Source: Ophiostoma sp. CBS 140.51 (lineage: Eukaryota; Ascomycota; Sordariomycetes; Ophiostomatales; Ophiostomataceae). From it: a DNA stretch of 60,741 nucleotides. The notes below the pieces were generated by a model, which worked only from the letters and a program-made list of their open reading frames with translations, was not told where the DNA came from and searched no databases. A program made the translations under genes and the position numbers. The DNA lies in NCBI GenBank assembly GCA_029298735.1, contig JANSLP010000190.1, positions 1 through 60,741 on the forward strand. Direction: 5' to 3'. Below are positions 34,701-45,407 of this stretch, piece by piece; within the stretch, counting starts at the first letter, position 1; every line of letters begins with the position of its first letter.

Positions 34701-35443
34701 TAGCTATTGGGGAAGGTGAGAGAGGGCAGAGGCCCAAGAGAGGGATCTAGTCCCATGAAGCATGCGAGCTTGCTTACCTGTTAGTTGTGCCTCAGAAGAC
34801 GTCGAGATTGGAGCTCGAGCTGCTCGAGATTGACGATAGAACTTTCTACTGCGGATCGCGAAGCAGTCGAGCAGAAGTGAAGACAAAAGGAAGAAAGAAG
34901 AAATAAACGCTGTCAACAAGACAATGCCAGTCCTGTGTCTTGCATTAGACAGCTCGGACGGGCGGTCGTCGCATTGTCGATGTTGACAAGCAAAAAGAAT
35001 TTTTGTGAGGGAGAACGGGAAGCAGAAAAAAAGTTAGCAATATTTTTTCGAGAGGAGATTTTATTGTAGCGGTGGGGAACCAACTTTGTGGCTGAAGATT
35101 GTGGCTTGAGCTGTCAATGAAGAAGGCCCTAGTCCTGATTAGGCTCTTCTTCGAACGCTGCCACCAAAACTTCATTGCAGGGCCTTTTCAAGCTTTGAAG
35201 CTTTTTTGACGACCGATGAAATCGCAGATTGACGAAATTGAAACAAATTCTCATAAATTTGTATACTTATCCAGTCGGCTCTATTTGATACCTTCGGATC
35301 TATAGTCGCCTACTTTCTCGTATCGCCATCGACAAGGGCAAGCTTTTCACCGCTGTCATCGCAACATATTCACCACTTTCATCTCTCCTCGTGAGGCTTT
35401 GCCTCTCAAATCACCACTTCTCACTCACATTCACACATCTGCC
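31753..35443. other. Divergent intergenic region between ANP1 and MTR3
   Basis: About 3.7 kb with no supported gene. It carries the ANP1 promoter on the left and the MTR3 promoter on the right, the latter with a CT-rich leader just before 35444. Open frames in 32.1-33.1 kb are Pro/Leu/Phe-rich complements of purine tracts. No tRNA-like structure was found by eye. Confidence 0.4.
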
Positions 35444-36402
35444 ATGGCGGACCGGAGACGAGTAAACGGGCCGGTCGGTGCCACGTTTTCGCCGGTGTTT
35501 GCAAAGGAGGACCGAGCTAAGGTGACCAAGATGTCTGAGAGATCAAGACCCAACGACATAATACGAAAAATTTGTATGTGCCCGCGCACGTTGTTCAATA
35601 CCTTGACAGTTGCTAACATCTCTCAGACCTCCAGACTGGTGTCACACCGTCTGCTTCTGGTTCGGCCTACCTCGAGTTGAGTTCTGGTGCCGTCCCGGGT
35701 GCTTCGGGCCTCAAGCTCAGCTGCACCGTCCACGGCCCCCGCGCTCTGCCGCGGTCTACGCCCTTCTCGCCCCATCTGATCCTGTCGACCCATGTCAAGT
35801 ATGCACCGTTTGCTACCAAGGAGCGCCGGGGGTACTTGCGCGACACATCAGAGCGTGATCTCGCCGTCCACCTCGAAACGTCGCTGCGCGGTGCCATTCT
35901 GGGCGACCGCTGGCCTAAGAGCGGCGTGGATATTGTGGTTTCTGTCATTGAAGCGGACCAGGACCGGTCGTCGCCGTCGGTGGACCCGGATGAGGAGCTT
36001 TGGGGGCTGATGAATGTGTTGAGCGGGTGCATTGCGGTGGCGTCGGCGGCGCTGGCGGATGCGGGTATTGACTGCGTGGACACTGTTTCTGGTGGTGTGG
36101 CGGCGGTTGTGGAGGCGCTAGATGCCGGTGGTAAGACTGATGCAGTTGACGCCTCACCGAAAGAGACGGTCCTTGTGGTCGACCCGGTGCCGGCAGAGCA
36201 CGGCAAGATTGTGGCGGCATGCTGTGTGGCCTACCTGCCAAATCGCGACGAGGTGACGAACCTGTGGCTCAAGGGCGACCTGCCAGCCTCAGAGGATGGT
36301 ACTCTGCACCTAAAGATGCTGGACAAGGCACTGCATGCCGCACGACAGGCGGATCAGGTTATTGTGGCCGCTCTCAAAGAGTTGGCAGAGGATAGCAAAT
36401 GA
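35444..36402 (+). CDS. MTR3: Exosome complex subunit Mtr3 (RNase PH-like)
   Basis: Ring subunit of the eukaryotic RNA exosome, needed for 3'-5' RNA processing and decay in nucleus and cytoplasm. Two exons, 35444-35573 and 35627-36402, with a 53-nt intron (GTATGT donor, GCTAAC branch, CAG acceptor) give 301 residues. The junction restores RKIYLQTGVTPSASGSAYLE, a family signature at the start of the RNase PH fold. Other typical segments are KLSCTVHGPRALPRSTPFSP and an HLETSLRGAILGDRWPKSGV stretch, followed by a DPDEELWGLMNVLSGCIAVA helix. Catalytic phosphate-binding residues of active RNase PH enzymes are not expected, since eukaryotic ring subunits are inactive. It lies 396 bp upstream of TTI2 on the same strand. 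Confidence 0.92.
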
Positions 36403-36798
36403 AGGGCACCATATTGCTGTGGTTTTGTTTGTCTCATACATTTTGAAAGGGCTTTTTACGGCGTTGGGATTTTACATTTGGCATTTTGGGAATTCGTATT
36501 ATAGAAAAGGTCAATATCAAAAGTTTACGATTGCAATTTGTTTTGTCTGAAGCGTAGATATGCCCTCGTGGAAAATATAGCGTATTACAGTGGCGATTTG
36601 AGCCGACAACGCTTATGTCCGCTGTAAGCTGCTAGCCAATTCGCCCACAGCCTTGCGACGATTTCCCACTCAGCGCCCGCCATTCGTGAAGCTCTCTCAA
36701 CAACTTCCAAACGCAGATGAACAACTCACACAATACCCGCCCACGTCACCAAAATCAACAAAAGGAGACCATAAAAGTTTCCGGCTGGGGGTTTTACA
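36403..36798 (+). promoter_or_regulatory. Spacer between MTR3 and TTI2 with the TTI2 promoter
   Basis: 396 bp between two genes on the same strand. The first 200 bp is AT-rich (MTR3 terminator region) and the second half is GC-balanced. No gene or clear motif. Confidence 0.45.
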
Positions 36799-38709
36799 AT
36801 GTCTACCGGACCCTCGTCATTCGCTGACCTGCGACAGGCTGCCGACAAGCTTCAAGGCAGCAGTCTTTCATCCCCAAAGTCCTTGACCTCGCTCTCTTCA
36901 CGTACGTCTGCTTCACTTTGCCATGGTATATATGCATATGAACTGAACTCTGACTCGATACACAGATATACCCCCATCTTTCACATGGAGTGAACTGACC
37001 GGCGAGCTGACGCGACCAGAAGACAAGGTAGGATGGTCTTCTACCCATATCATGACTTGGGCCATCGGCTGACAACATCACAGGACAAACCGCAATATGT
37101 TGTTGCTTTACGGGCGTGTTTAGACGCCGAGCCAAGTCGGCTACATGAACCAGAACAGGACAGCAGACCAGACACAGCATCACGCAGAAAGATCTGCCAG
37201 TTTGTCGCGCGTATTTTCACACCAGTCGACGATGCCGCCGAGGATGACAATGAACTCACACATGGCGAGCACACCAGTGAACGGCGAGACCAGCTCGCAC
37301 GGAGGTGCCGGTCCGTTGCCGAGGACGGGCTGGCCGTGTTGGAGCGTGTTGGACTGCCGTCGGGGAGTGATAGCGGGGACGACGAGGACAGTGCGGACGC
37401 TGCCAATGACGATGCACAAGTTCTCTACACAGTCACAGCACTTGCCGATACCGGTCAACCGTACACGACCGAGACGGCGGCAGCGGCAGCCACACAATTA
37501 CTACAAGAGCACTTTCAAAAGGCCGACAAGTCGGATTGGATCGTCGACGGCATCTTGAAGCAGTACCTGCGGCCGCTGTTTGCCCGTTCGCGACCGCCTA
37601 CCGTCACCGAGTCCGGACGTAAGGCCGCCTTTCCCAGCAACCCGGGAGGTGACAATACCGGTCCCAAACGTGACACGACCAATTCGGAATCACCGCAGGC
37701 CAAGCCGTGGAAATATGTGGACATGCGAGCCATTTCTGTGTTTGCGTGGGCTGTGCACGAGTCCGACGGCGCTCTGGTGCGCACTAACTGGCCGCTGTTT
37801 ATCCCCGTGCTGCTGGCCTTGGTGGAAGATCCGGACACGCCCGTGCGGGCACGCGGCTTGACGCTGTTGACAGAGTTTGTGGCGTCCGTTCCTGATGGAG
37901 GCGGTCTGCTTCACACGACGGGTCTAGACAGCGTGCTTGCCGATGCAGTGTTTCCGACACTACTCTTCTTGCCACGACTGACACCCGAGAAGGAGTCGCT
38001 GCAGCTGCTGGGGCCGGCGTACTCTGCCCTCCTCAGTTTGGCAAAAGCGGCGGGTGCTGCTGATAAAGCTGGGTCAACAACGAACAACAAGGGCCTACCA
38101 CCCAAAGCAGCTGCCACTCTGCTGGACCGCATGCTACGGGAAGGCATCTTCTCGGGCTATTTCCACGCCAGCGAACACATCCATATTACAGAAGAGCTGG
38201 TACGACAGGCGGGGCGCATCGTCGAGGCCATGGGCGTCTACGCAGTAAAGCATTTGAAGGTGTGTACAGAAGCAAAAAAGTCATTATCATTACATTCAAG
38301 GTATATATAAATGGACGCCATCGCTAACCAAAGCGCAAAAATGTAGGACCTCATGCCTATGTATGCGGCCATCTTGATGGACCCGTTTGCCATGCGGTAC
38401 AAACCTGCTGTTGCGGCGGCCATCGACACTCTCCAGACAACCTTGACAAATTGCTGGCCGCGTCTAGCAAAAACGCCCTGGCAAGAAGAGACGCTCAAGA
38501 TGCTGATGCTGTGCTGGCTGCACGTCGAGGAGGATGAGGGAACAAAGATTAAAGACAGGAAAGAGACAGTCGATCTGAAGGTGCAGCTAGTGCGCGCGGC
38601 CGACACGCTGCTGGCCATTATGAAGGCGGCAGGTGTCGACCTAAAAACGGCTGTAGGACCTCTGGTCGCAAGCGAGAAGCATCTACAGCCTCTCTTCAGA
38701 ATAGAGTAG
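36799..38709 (+). CDS. TTI2: Tti2-like subunit of the TTT (Tel2-Tti1-Tti2) complex
   Basis: The TTT complex is an Hsp90 co-chaperone that matures PI3K-related kinases such as TOR, ATM and ATR. Four exons: 36799-36901, 36966-37027, 37084-38259 and 38347-38709, giving 567 residues. Introns are GT..AG, the last with a GCTAACC branch site. The middle has the helical-repeat signature of the family: LFIPVLLALVEDPDTPVRAR, then GLTLLTEFVASVP, and a DAVFPTLLFLPRLTPEKESL segment. An acidic stretch interrupts the first third. The C-terminal exon carries a long helix and VELC-like helices (TLKMLMLCWLHVEEDEG). Family assignment rests on the mid-region pattern, length and single-copy context; I hold it with good but not complete confidence. 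The stop codon is only 31 bp from that of FIG4. Confidence 0.82.
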
Positions 38710-38740
38710 ATGAAATAGAACCAAAGCACACCGTGTGTGT

Positions 38741-41700
38741 TTATGCATCCACCATTTGCTGCTTGAATAGTGATTTTCCGCGCAGCCACTTGCGGTAGGC
38801 CTTGTAGCGCTTCTTTTGAGCGTCGCCTTCGGTGACGGTCAGCGGGTTCTCGGGTACCCGTAACAGCTCGCCGTAGACAGCCAGCTCGTCGTCTAGATGA
38901 TCAAGGCCGGGCAGCGACGGGATGGACGAGGCCAAAGCAGCTGATGGAAAGTTTGTCGATGTCGAAGTTGCTGTCGTTGGTTCCGGGAAAGTCATGCCGA
39001 GGCCGTCCGTCTTCCAGGTGCCATTGACGTACTCTTGGTACTCTTCGTTGCTGGCGGCACTGATGCCAGTGGCAGGGGAACGTCCGCCCGATAAACTGAT
39101 GGCGTCACTGACGTTGGCATTCACGGCCTCGTCGGTCGAGACGACAATCTGCAGGTTCTGGGGGTGGCTAATGTAGCGCTCATAGTCTTCGGTTTCTTGG
39201 ACCGAGGGGTTCAACGAGTCCTGGACCATCTTGGCAAACGTCAACTGGGCCTGGCGGGCTTTATCGACGGCTGATTGCTTGGCTTTTTGACGGGGGTCAG
39301 CCTCAAACAGCAGCCCGCCGTTGGCGACCATGGTGGTGTCGAGTGTCGTGGCGATGCTGCTGTTGTTGCGCACGTGGCCGCGCCCACCTTGTGTGGATCC
39401 CTGATTGGCGTTGCCATTTCCACCACTAGCCAGGCTGGCGGCACTGCCTCGTGAGGGCGACGAGACAATGTGTGCTGCCGTCGTCGCCGTGGTCGCGGCT
39501 GCCATCGATCCACCTACTGCTGCCGAGCTACCTGGCCTGGCGCCCTCCTTCATCAAGGTATGGACTCCTTGTTGTTGCTGGTGGTGGTTCTGGTTCTGTA
39601 TGCTGGGAACGTGAGCACTACCCACAATGAATGCCGCATTGGATCCTCGATCATGGCCCAACGATGGACTCAGCCAGTTCCGCAGCCCGCTCGCCGTGCC
39701 ACCGCTAGCAACGCTGGCAATACTGGCTGCGTCGTCGGCTCCGCCGCCTGAAAGTCGTGCACTGGCCACATCGTGCGGCGTGGCAAACGAGACTTCTTTG
39801 CGGTGGCCGTTGCCACGACGCCGGCTGTTGGCGGTTGTCCGGCTGCTGGCAATCGAGTCTGTGTCACCCTTTTCACCTCCTCCACCTCCACCTCCACCAC
39901 TACTGCTATGATGGCTGCCAATCTCGCTGCGCACCTTGAAGGGACTCAAATCGTACTGCCCGGCACTGGTCGACTTGAAAGGAATATACTTCATAGTCGA
40001 CTTGATCTTGTAGGTAAACATCTTGGCAAACGACGATAGGAAATAAGGCCGATAAAACTCGAGCCAGTAGTCGTCGGTCGACAGAGGACTATTTAACGAC
40101 GATGACGTCGTGAGCAACGAACTGTTGGCGCTGCGACTGCTAATGTTGCGCCGGAACTTGGGCTGGCCGTTGCGTTTGCGCTTGAACTTGAGCTGTGTGC
40201 CCTTGTGCCTACGGGCGGCGGAAGCCATGGCGGTGTGGTAGGCGTGGGCATTGATGGGCGCGCGGAGGGCGGGTAAGGGTGGGAGAGTTCGCTGCACGAG
40301 GTTTTCCGGGGTGAACCAGTGGATGTAGTCACGGCCACCACGTCCCGCACCGGGTTGACGGCGACGCGGGTCGGCATGGTGCAAATGGTAGTCGGTCGGC
40401 AGGTCCCACAACATGGGCTGGCCGGGCGTGTAGATATAGTTGCCCAGGAACAGATTGTATGCTTCCTGGCGCTGGCCGTCCAAGAACGAGTTGTTGTAGT
40501 AGCGTTTGAATGTCTCGAGCATGTCGCGCGAGTGGCTGGTCCACTGGTTGATTTTGCGGTACGTCTCCATGGTGTTGACGAGCTGGGAGCCGCCGTACTG
40601 GACGGCAATGGTGTCGCCATGGTCGTGGTACATGTGCGTGAACAAATTGACGGCGTCCGTCTCCCAGTCGACCTTGGATTCGTCCAGAATACCGAGAGCA
40701 TGCAGCTGGTGGCCCAGGGCACACTTGCCGATGACAAACTGGGCGGCATTGGTGCGGTCGAGGCAGTCGATGCAGTTGGTGCGTGCGACGCCGTTTTGCA
40801 CGCGCGCCTGTTGTGGGAAGTTGAGAAGGGTGACGTCTTCTTCTGTGGGCTCTGTCGTCCCCGCTGGTGGCGTGACGGCACCTGTGCCCTCGCCTTCACC
40901 GTTACGGAAGAAACCCGTGGTGGCCACGACTGTCTCGGCAATCTCTTCGAGCACACGGATGACATTGACATCGTGGCTCTTGTTGGCACGGGACATGTCC
41001 CAGGCGTGGTGGATGATGCGCTTGTCGGCTGGCAAGAACTGGTTGAGGTAGTGGATGGCGCGTGTGAACTCGACGAGCAGTTTGCTCTCGCGGGGCGTGC
41101 TCTCGCGCGACTTGACCAAATCCAGGACGTAGATGGGACCGCCATAGCGTGCAAACAGATTGTCAAAGTGCAGGGCGGCCGCACTGTAGAATGGATCAAC
41201 TAGATTAAGCTCAATGGGCGGTTTGGGTGTGACGCCCGTGTTCTCCTGTGTCCAGTAGAGCGGGATACTGCCTCTGTGCTGCACATACGATGTGTACTGC
41301 GGGTTGGCAAAGAGACGGCGGCCGGGTGAGTGAAAAGATGTTGTGCTGGCCTCAGACACAATCTGCTCCGTCTCAACGTCGTTGGCCACATATCCCAAGT
41401 CATTGGCGCCACGCTTGAGGAAACGGGCACCAGCAAAATAACGCGAACGCCGGGCGATGATGGCTACATAGGCGGTGCGGCCATATATAGAGATGGACGC
41501 CTGGTCAATATAGCCGTGCGTTATGGGCCGGCACCAGTCAAAGGGCGAAGACAGTGCGTCGACAGCTGGTTGTAGGAGGTGGCTGTTCCAGACAAACATG
41601 GTGTTGTGGGCCTCGTCGCAAGACCAGCGCCGACCGGCTGCCAGGGCCGCACGCTCTTGCGTGATATTGTGCTGCAGCGTGTGGGTGATGTCGTAGGAGT

Positions 41701-43009
41701 AGCTAAAGTAAAAGGACTGGGCCAGGTTGATGTGGTTCAGGATATTGAGAAAGCGGACCTCGTCGGCGTGCGTGGCCGTGTAGTGTCCGCTCGTGCTGTG
41801 ACTGCCGTCGTTGCCGCCACCGCCACCGCCACCGCTGCCAGCAGCACTCCCGCTGCCTCCTCCGCTCCCACCGCCGCTGCCGACGCTCATGCCAACACTG
41901 GCTCCGCGTCCGGGCGTCAGAGGGATCAGTTCCGTGCCGGCCACCTGGTAGACGACGTGCCCGCCAATGACGGCGACCGTCGACTTTTTCGTAATCAACA
42001 TCATGTAGTAGGGCCCTGTGAACTTGATGAAGCCCAGCAGGCCCCAGGTCGTGCAGCGCAGCTTGATGCCGCCCGTGCCGCGGTTGCCGTCGTCGATCGT
42101 GTCCAGAAGCTGCACCATTTCCTTTTGGCTGTAGACAATCTTGTCGTCTGTCACGCCCAGCTCGGCGTCGTCGGCCGTTGTGGTTGTGCGGTCAATCTTG
42201 AGCACGCGGAACCGTCTTCCTGTAACGTCCTCGCCGACAATATAGTATCGGCTGGCCGTCTCGTAGAGCGTGAACTTGTGCATCTTGTGGCCCATGCGCT
42301 CGTGGGCGGCAGCTTGGCGGGCGGTTCGAGCGGCTTTGGCGGCGCGGGCAGCCTGGGCGGTGGCTCGTCGTCGGGCACGGTCGCCTCCTGCTCGACTAGA
42401 CGTGCCGGCTTTTCGAGACGCGTCTCCCTCTGTGTTATCCGGGTCGGCCCCATTCAGGCTTGCCCTGCTTTGAGTTGCCGTCTCTTCTGTGGCCAATGTC
42501 TCTTCGTCGTCGTTGTCGTCTTCATCCTCGTCGGTGTAGGCCTCGTCGCCCTCGCCATTCTCGTCTTCGTCTCCCTCTTCTTCGTAGTCGTCGTCCTCGT
42601 CGTCATCGTCTCCATCCCCAGTCCGTCCTTTCCCATTGTCTGGACTCGCTGTCCTCAAAAATGGCCGAGCCACAGCTGGGTCTTCGTCGTCATCGTTGTC
42701 GTCGCCCGTGCCAGTCACCGCTTCCGCCACTTTGGTCATCCTAAGTGTCTTTGTTAATGATGCCACTCCCTCGCCCAGTGTCTCCGGGTCGACATCGCTG
42801 TCTGCATCGGCGCCAGCATTGTTTCGGAGTTGTGGGAAGGGTTGGTTCGAGGGAATGTTGTTGGAGCTGTGGTGGGTAGTCGTGTTCGTGCTTGTGTTGG
42901 TGGTTGTCGCGTCACCACTGCTTGTCGCAGGAAGAGTGGTCGTGCTCTGGCTGCTGGCGAGGCTTGCGGCGTCCGCCGGGCTGTCGACGGTAGAGTTGAG
43001 AACAGCCAT
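38741..43009 (-). CDS. FIG4: PI(3,5)P2 phosphatase Fig4 (Sac domain)
   Basis: Dephosphorylates phosphatidylinositol 3,5-bisphosphate on the vacuolar membrane in complex with Fab1 and Vac14. 1422 residues in one exon. The catalytic Sac motif is RTNCIDCLDRTNAAQF, with C746 as nucleophile and R752 as phosphate-binding Arg (CX5R). Fig4-specific features include HKFTLYETASRYYIVGED at the N-terminal side and QYGGSQLVNTMETYRKI after the active site. The protein is much longer than yeast Fig4 (about 880). The extra length is a 230-residue N-terminal region dominated by acidic Asp/Glu runs, a Gly/Ser insert near 370-400 within the N-terminal Sac subdomain, and a 400-residue low-complexity C-terminal tail. 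It is divergent with CHM7. Confidence 0.95.
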   Translation of the reverse strand: MAVLNSTVDSPADAASLASSQSTTTLPATSSGDATTTNTSTNTTTHHSSNNIPSNQPFPQLRNNAGADADSDVDPETLGEGVASLTKTLRMTKVAEAVTGTGDDNDDDEDPAVARPFLRTASPDNGKGRTGDGDDDDEDDDYEEEGDEDENGEGDEAYTDEDEDDNDDEETLATEETATQSRASLNGADPDNTEGDASRKAGTSSRAGGDRARRRATAQAARAAKAARTARQAAAHERMGHKMHKFTLYETASRYYIVGEDVTGRRFRVLKIDRTTTTADDAELGVTDDKIVYSQKEMVQLLDTIDDGNRGTGGIKLRCTTWGLLGFIKFTGPYYMMLITKKSTVAVIGGHVVYQVAGTELIPLTPGRGASVGMSVGSGGGSGGGSGSAAGSGGGGGGGNDGSHSTSGHYTATHADEVRFLNILNHINLAQSFYFSYSYDITHTLQHNITQERAALAAGRRWSCDEAHNTMFVWNSHLLQPAVDALSSPFDWCRPITHGYIDQASISIYGRTAYVAIIARRSRYFAGARFLKRGANDLGYVANDVETEQIVSEASTTSFHSPGRRLFANPQYTSYVQHRGSIPLYWTQENTGVTPKPPIELNLVDPFYSAAALHFDNLFARYGGPIYVLDLVKSRESTPRESKLLVEFTRAIHYLNQFLPADKRIIHHAWDMSRANKSHDVNVIRVLEEIAETVVATTGFFRNGEGEGTGAVTPPAGTTEPTEEDVTLLNFPQQARVQNGVARTNCIDCLDRTNAAQFVIGKCALGHQLHALGILDESKVDWETDAVNLFTHMYHDHGDTIAVQYGGSQLVNTMETYRKINQWTSHSRDMLETFKRYYNNSFLDGQRQEAYNLFLGNYIYTPGQPMLWDLPTDYHLHHADPRRRQPGAGRGGRDYIHWFTPENLVQRTLPPLPALRAPINAHAYHTAMASAARRHKGTQLKFKRKRNGQPKFRRNISSRSANSSLLTTSSSLNSPLSTDDYWLEFYRPYFLSSFAKMFTYKIKSTMKYIPFKSTSAGQYDLSPFKVRSEIGSHHSSSGGGGGGGGEKGDTDSIASSRTTANSRRRGNGHRKEVSFATPHDVASARLSGGGADDAASIASVASGGTASGLRNWLSPSLGHDRGSNAAFIVGSAHVPSIQNQNHHQQQQGVHTLMKEGARPGSSAAVGGSMAAATTATTAAHIVSSPSRGSAASLASGGNGNANQGSTQGGRGHVRNNSSIATTLDTTMVANGGLLFEADPRQKAKQSAVDKARQAQLTFAKMVQDSLNPSVQETEDYERYISHPQNLQIVVSTDEAVNANVSDAISLSGGRSPATGISAASNEEYQEYVNGTWKTDGLGMTFPEPTTATSTSTNFPSAALASSIPSLPGLDHLDDELAVYGELLRVPENPLTVTEGDAQKKRYKAYRKWLRGKSLFKQQMVDA

Positions 43010-43525
43010 GCCAGGTTATGAGCACATGTTGTGATGTGTGAAGTCGTTGAGTGTGAGGAAGGAGGTCGGGAACGACGTCAAGCTCACCGATAAGCCCCAC
43101 AAAGGCAGTCGCGATAGCACGTGCTGCCCCCAGAAGTGGCATGTGCGCTAACGACAGCCTGTAAATACAGGCGCCTATACGAAAATTACAGGCTCTCAGT
43201 CTACTGCCCTGTCAACCAACGAATCTGAACAAAACAAAAACACAATCCCTGCGTCATCGCTCATCGCGGGACAGCTTCAGCCTTCAGCCAACCGTCTTCA
43301 GCCTTCCGCCTCGGCAATCGACGCATCCTTGCCTCTTTTCACAGGCACCGTCGTTCCACCTAATACGACTCTACCATTTACGAGGCACTCTCGCCACGAT
43401 CAAAGACGCGTTAAAACGCGGTCCCTCCCTTTTTTCGAATCTTTTGTTCTTTCGTCTCGACTTTTGACTTTCGCCTCATCTCGAAAGGCTGCGCTGCATC
43501 TTGACCTCCTCACTGCACATTCACA
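43010..43525. promoter_or_regulatory. Divergent promoter of FIG4 and CHM7
   Basis: 516 bp between two start codons. At 43117-43126 there is a 10-bp palindrome AGCACGTGCT containing the CACGTG E-box, a target class of bHLH factors such as Cbf1 or Pho4 types. The 120 bp before CHM7 is CT-rich leader. Two endomembrane genes share this spacer, so joint control is possible but unproven. Confidence 0.6.
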
Positions 43526-45148
43526 ATGTCCACCAACGCGCAGCGCATCCAGTTCCTCATTTCGCAGGAGGATGGCTTCAACCGTTCTCGGCTGCCCGCC
43601 CTCTACTCGGATTTCCGTGGCCTGCGCACAACCAATCCAGAAGGCTATGCTGCCAATGTTGCCGCATGGCGTCGTGCTCTCGGGTCGCTTGTGAGAGGTG
43701 GCATGCTTCCCGCGGCGGCGTCCATACTCGCCCCATCAAAGAGGAAATCCTCCACCACCACAGCGACAGCCGCCCGCAACTTCTTCGTCCTCACTGCTGG
43801 CCAGCCTCTCCTCGACGCCCTGCAGAGCGACCGCTATGGCCGGCCGCTGGCGTTGGATGCCGTGATCCAGGAAGCTGTCAACGAGCGCGATCTTGTACCC
43901 CTCGAGGCCTTTTTACGCGCCAAGGAAAGCATCTACAACCGGCGGTCGTGGTCGGCGTGGGCCGTGGGGCTGCCGTGGCACGCTCTGTCGTGGGGGCTGC
44001 ACCGATTAGGCGTGATTGAGGGCAACGGTGGTGGTCAAGCACAGCAGAATGCAGCGGCAGGACAGGCGGCCGCCTTTTCGGCGATACAAAGCAGGGGCAG
44101 ACTCTCGCCCGACCAGCTGGTCGTGCTGGCCAATGTGGAGGCGGCAGCGGCAGCGTTTGCTGATAAGACGGCCGATGCGCGGTCGCCGTTTGAGCGCGTG
44201 TGGTCCGTCACGCACTTTAAGCGCATCTTTTCGGCAGCCGGTGCCGTCTTGGGGGCGGACAGCGGTCTACCGGCTGGGTCAGCCATCCAGCAGCCGCGCC
44301 TCTCAGACATGGACCTGAATGTCTTGCTGGCATTCATGTCGCGCGACAAGAACCTGGTGGTGTTTGACGGTCACGTCGTCAAGCTGCGGGGTCAGTCGGC
44401 GGACCCCAACGGCCAAGATGGCATCATTACCGAAGAAGACCGTGCTGTGGCCCAGCTGCGCGAGGTGATTGACTCGTTGACACACCAAACGAATGTGTTG
44501 AGCAAACGGATCGACGACCTGACCGTCTCGACCAAGGAGGCCGTGCTGCGCAAGAACCGCGTGTCGGCCCTGGCCGCCCTCAAACAAAAGAAACAGATCG
44601 AGGCCGCACTTACTACACGCTTTGCCACCCTCGCCCAGCTCGAGGCCACAGCCGCGCAGATTGAGCAGGCCTCGGGCCAAATCCAAGTCGTCCAGGCTAT
44701 GGCTGCCAGTGCCGACGCCCTCAAGTCGCTCAATGCCCAGGTCGGCGGTGCTGAGGGTGTCGAGGATGTTGTTGACCGTCTGCGCGACCAGATGGACGCT
44801 GCCGACGAGATCAACCGTATTCTGGTCGACCCGACCACATCGGCAAGCAACGTGATCATCGACGAGACGGAGATCGACGACGAGCTGGCGGCGCTCGAGA
44901 AGGAAGAAGAGCGTGTGGCCGAAGCGGCTGCTGCCAAGGTTAAGGAGGCCGAAGACCGCAAGAAGGAAGAAGCCCAGAAAGCCGAAGCTGAAGAGACGCG
45001 GAAACGGCTAGAAGCAGCAGGCATCATCCCCGACAACGACAAGGTTGACCAGGAGGCCAAGGGGGCCCAAGAGGCGCTGGAAGACGAGACAACTGAGAGT
45101 CTGCGCAATCTGTCTCTAAATACGGAAGAGCCGCTGCCGGCAAGCTAA
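43526..45148 (+). CDS. CHM7: Chm7/CHMP7-like ESCRT-II/III hybrid protein
   Basis: Works with Heh1/Heh2 and ESCRT-III at the nuclear envelope to seal or survey nuclear pores. 540 residues, single exon. The N-terminal half (about 1-280) is a helical, winged-helix-like region; WHALSWGLHRLGVI and RVWSVTHFKRIFS fit the ESCRT-II-like part of CHMP7. The C-terminal half (about 303-450) is a Snf7-type coiled-coil domain rich in Leu, Gln and Ala, with RKNRVSALAALKQKKQIEAA and an acidic DEINRILVDPTTSASNVIID segment, then a Lys/Glu/Ala-rich helix and a tail. Length and order (unique N-half, Snf7 C-half) separate it from ordinary 200-250 residue Snf7 proteins. There is an Ala/Gln-rich insert near 175-200. 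Confidence 0.85.
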   Translation: MSTNAQRIQFLISQEDGFNRSRLPALYSDFRGLRTTNPEGYAANVAAWRRALGSLVRGGMLPAAASILAPSKRKSSTTTATAARNFFVLTAGQPLLDALQSDRYGRPLALDAVIQEAVNERDLVPLEAFLRAKESIYNRRSWSAWAVGLPWHALSWGLHRLGVIEGNGGGQAQQNAAAGQAAAFSAIQSRGRLSPDQLVVLANVEAAAAAFADKTADARSPFERVWSVTHFKRIFSAAGAVLGADSGLPAGSAIQQPRLSDMDLNVLLAFMSRDKNLVVFDGHVVKLRGQSADPNGQDGIITEEDRAVAQLREVIDSLTHQTNVLSKRIDDLTVSTKEAVLRKNRVSALAALKQKKQIEAALTTRFATLAQLEATAAQIEQASGQIQVVQAMAASADALKSLNAQVGGAEGVEDVVDRLRDQMDAADEINRILVDPTTSASNVIIDETEIDDELAALEKEEERVAEAAAAKVKEAEDRKKEEAQKAEAEETRKRLEAAGIIPDNDKVDQEAKGAQEALEDETTESLRNLSLNTEEPLPAS

Positions 45149-45407
45149 GTGTAGAGCCTGTGTACGTATATTTAGGGCTGATGAGTCAGTGAGATGTGTT
45201 TTGTTTGTGGCGATATATCCTTTGCATAGTTTTGGCGTTTATGGTTTGATTTTTCTTTATTCACGAAACACTCTTTTATTGTTTGGGAAGAATAAACGTT
45301 TAACAAGAAACGCCGTGGCCTATGCTCTTTATTATTTGCAACGTGTGCAATGTGTGTAATGCTTGTAATGTGTGTAATGCGTATTAATCGTGCCCCCTAC
45401 TCCTTAT

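Noticed and set aside
22934..45148. Apparent cluster of endomembrane genes (Arf GEF, ANP1, FIG4, CHM7, TRS85)
   Set aside because: They are single-copy housekeeping genes on both strands with ordinary spacing and unrelated genes between; a functional cluster is not supported.
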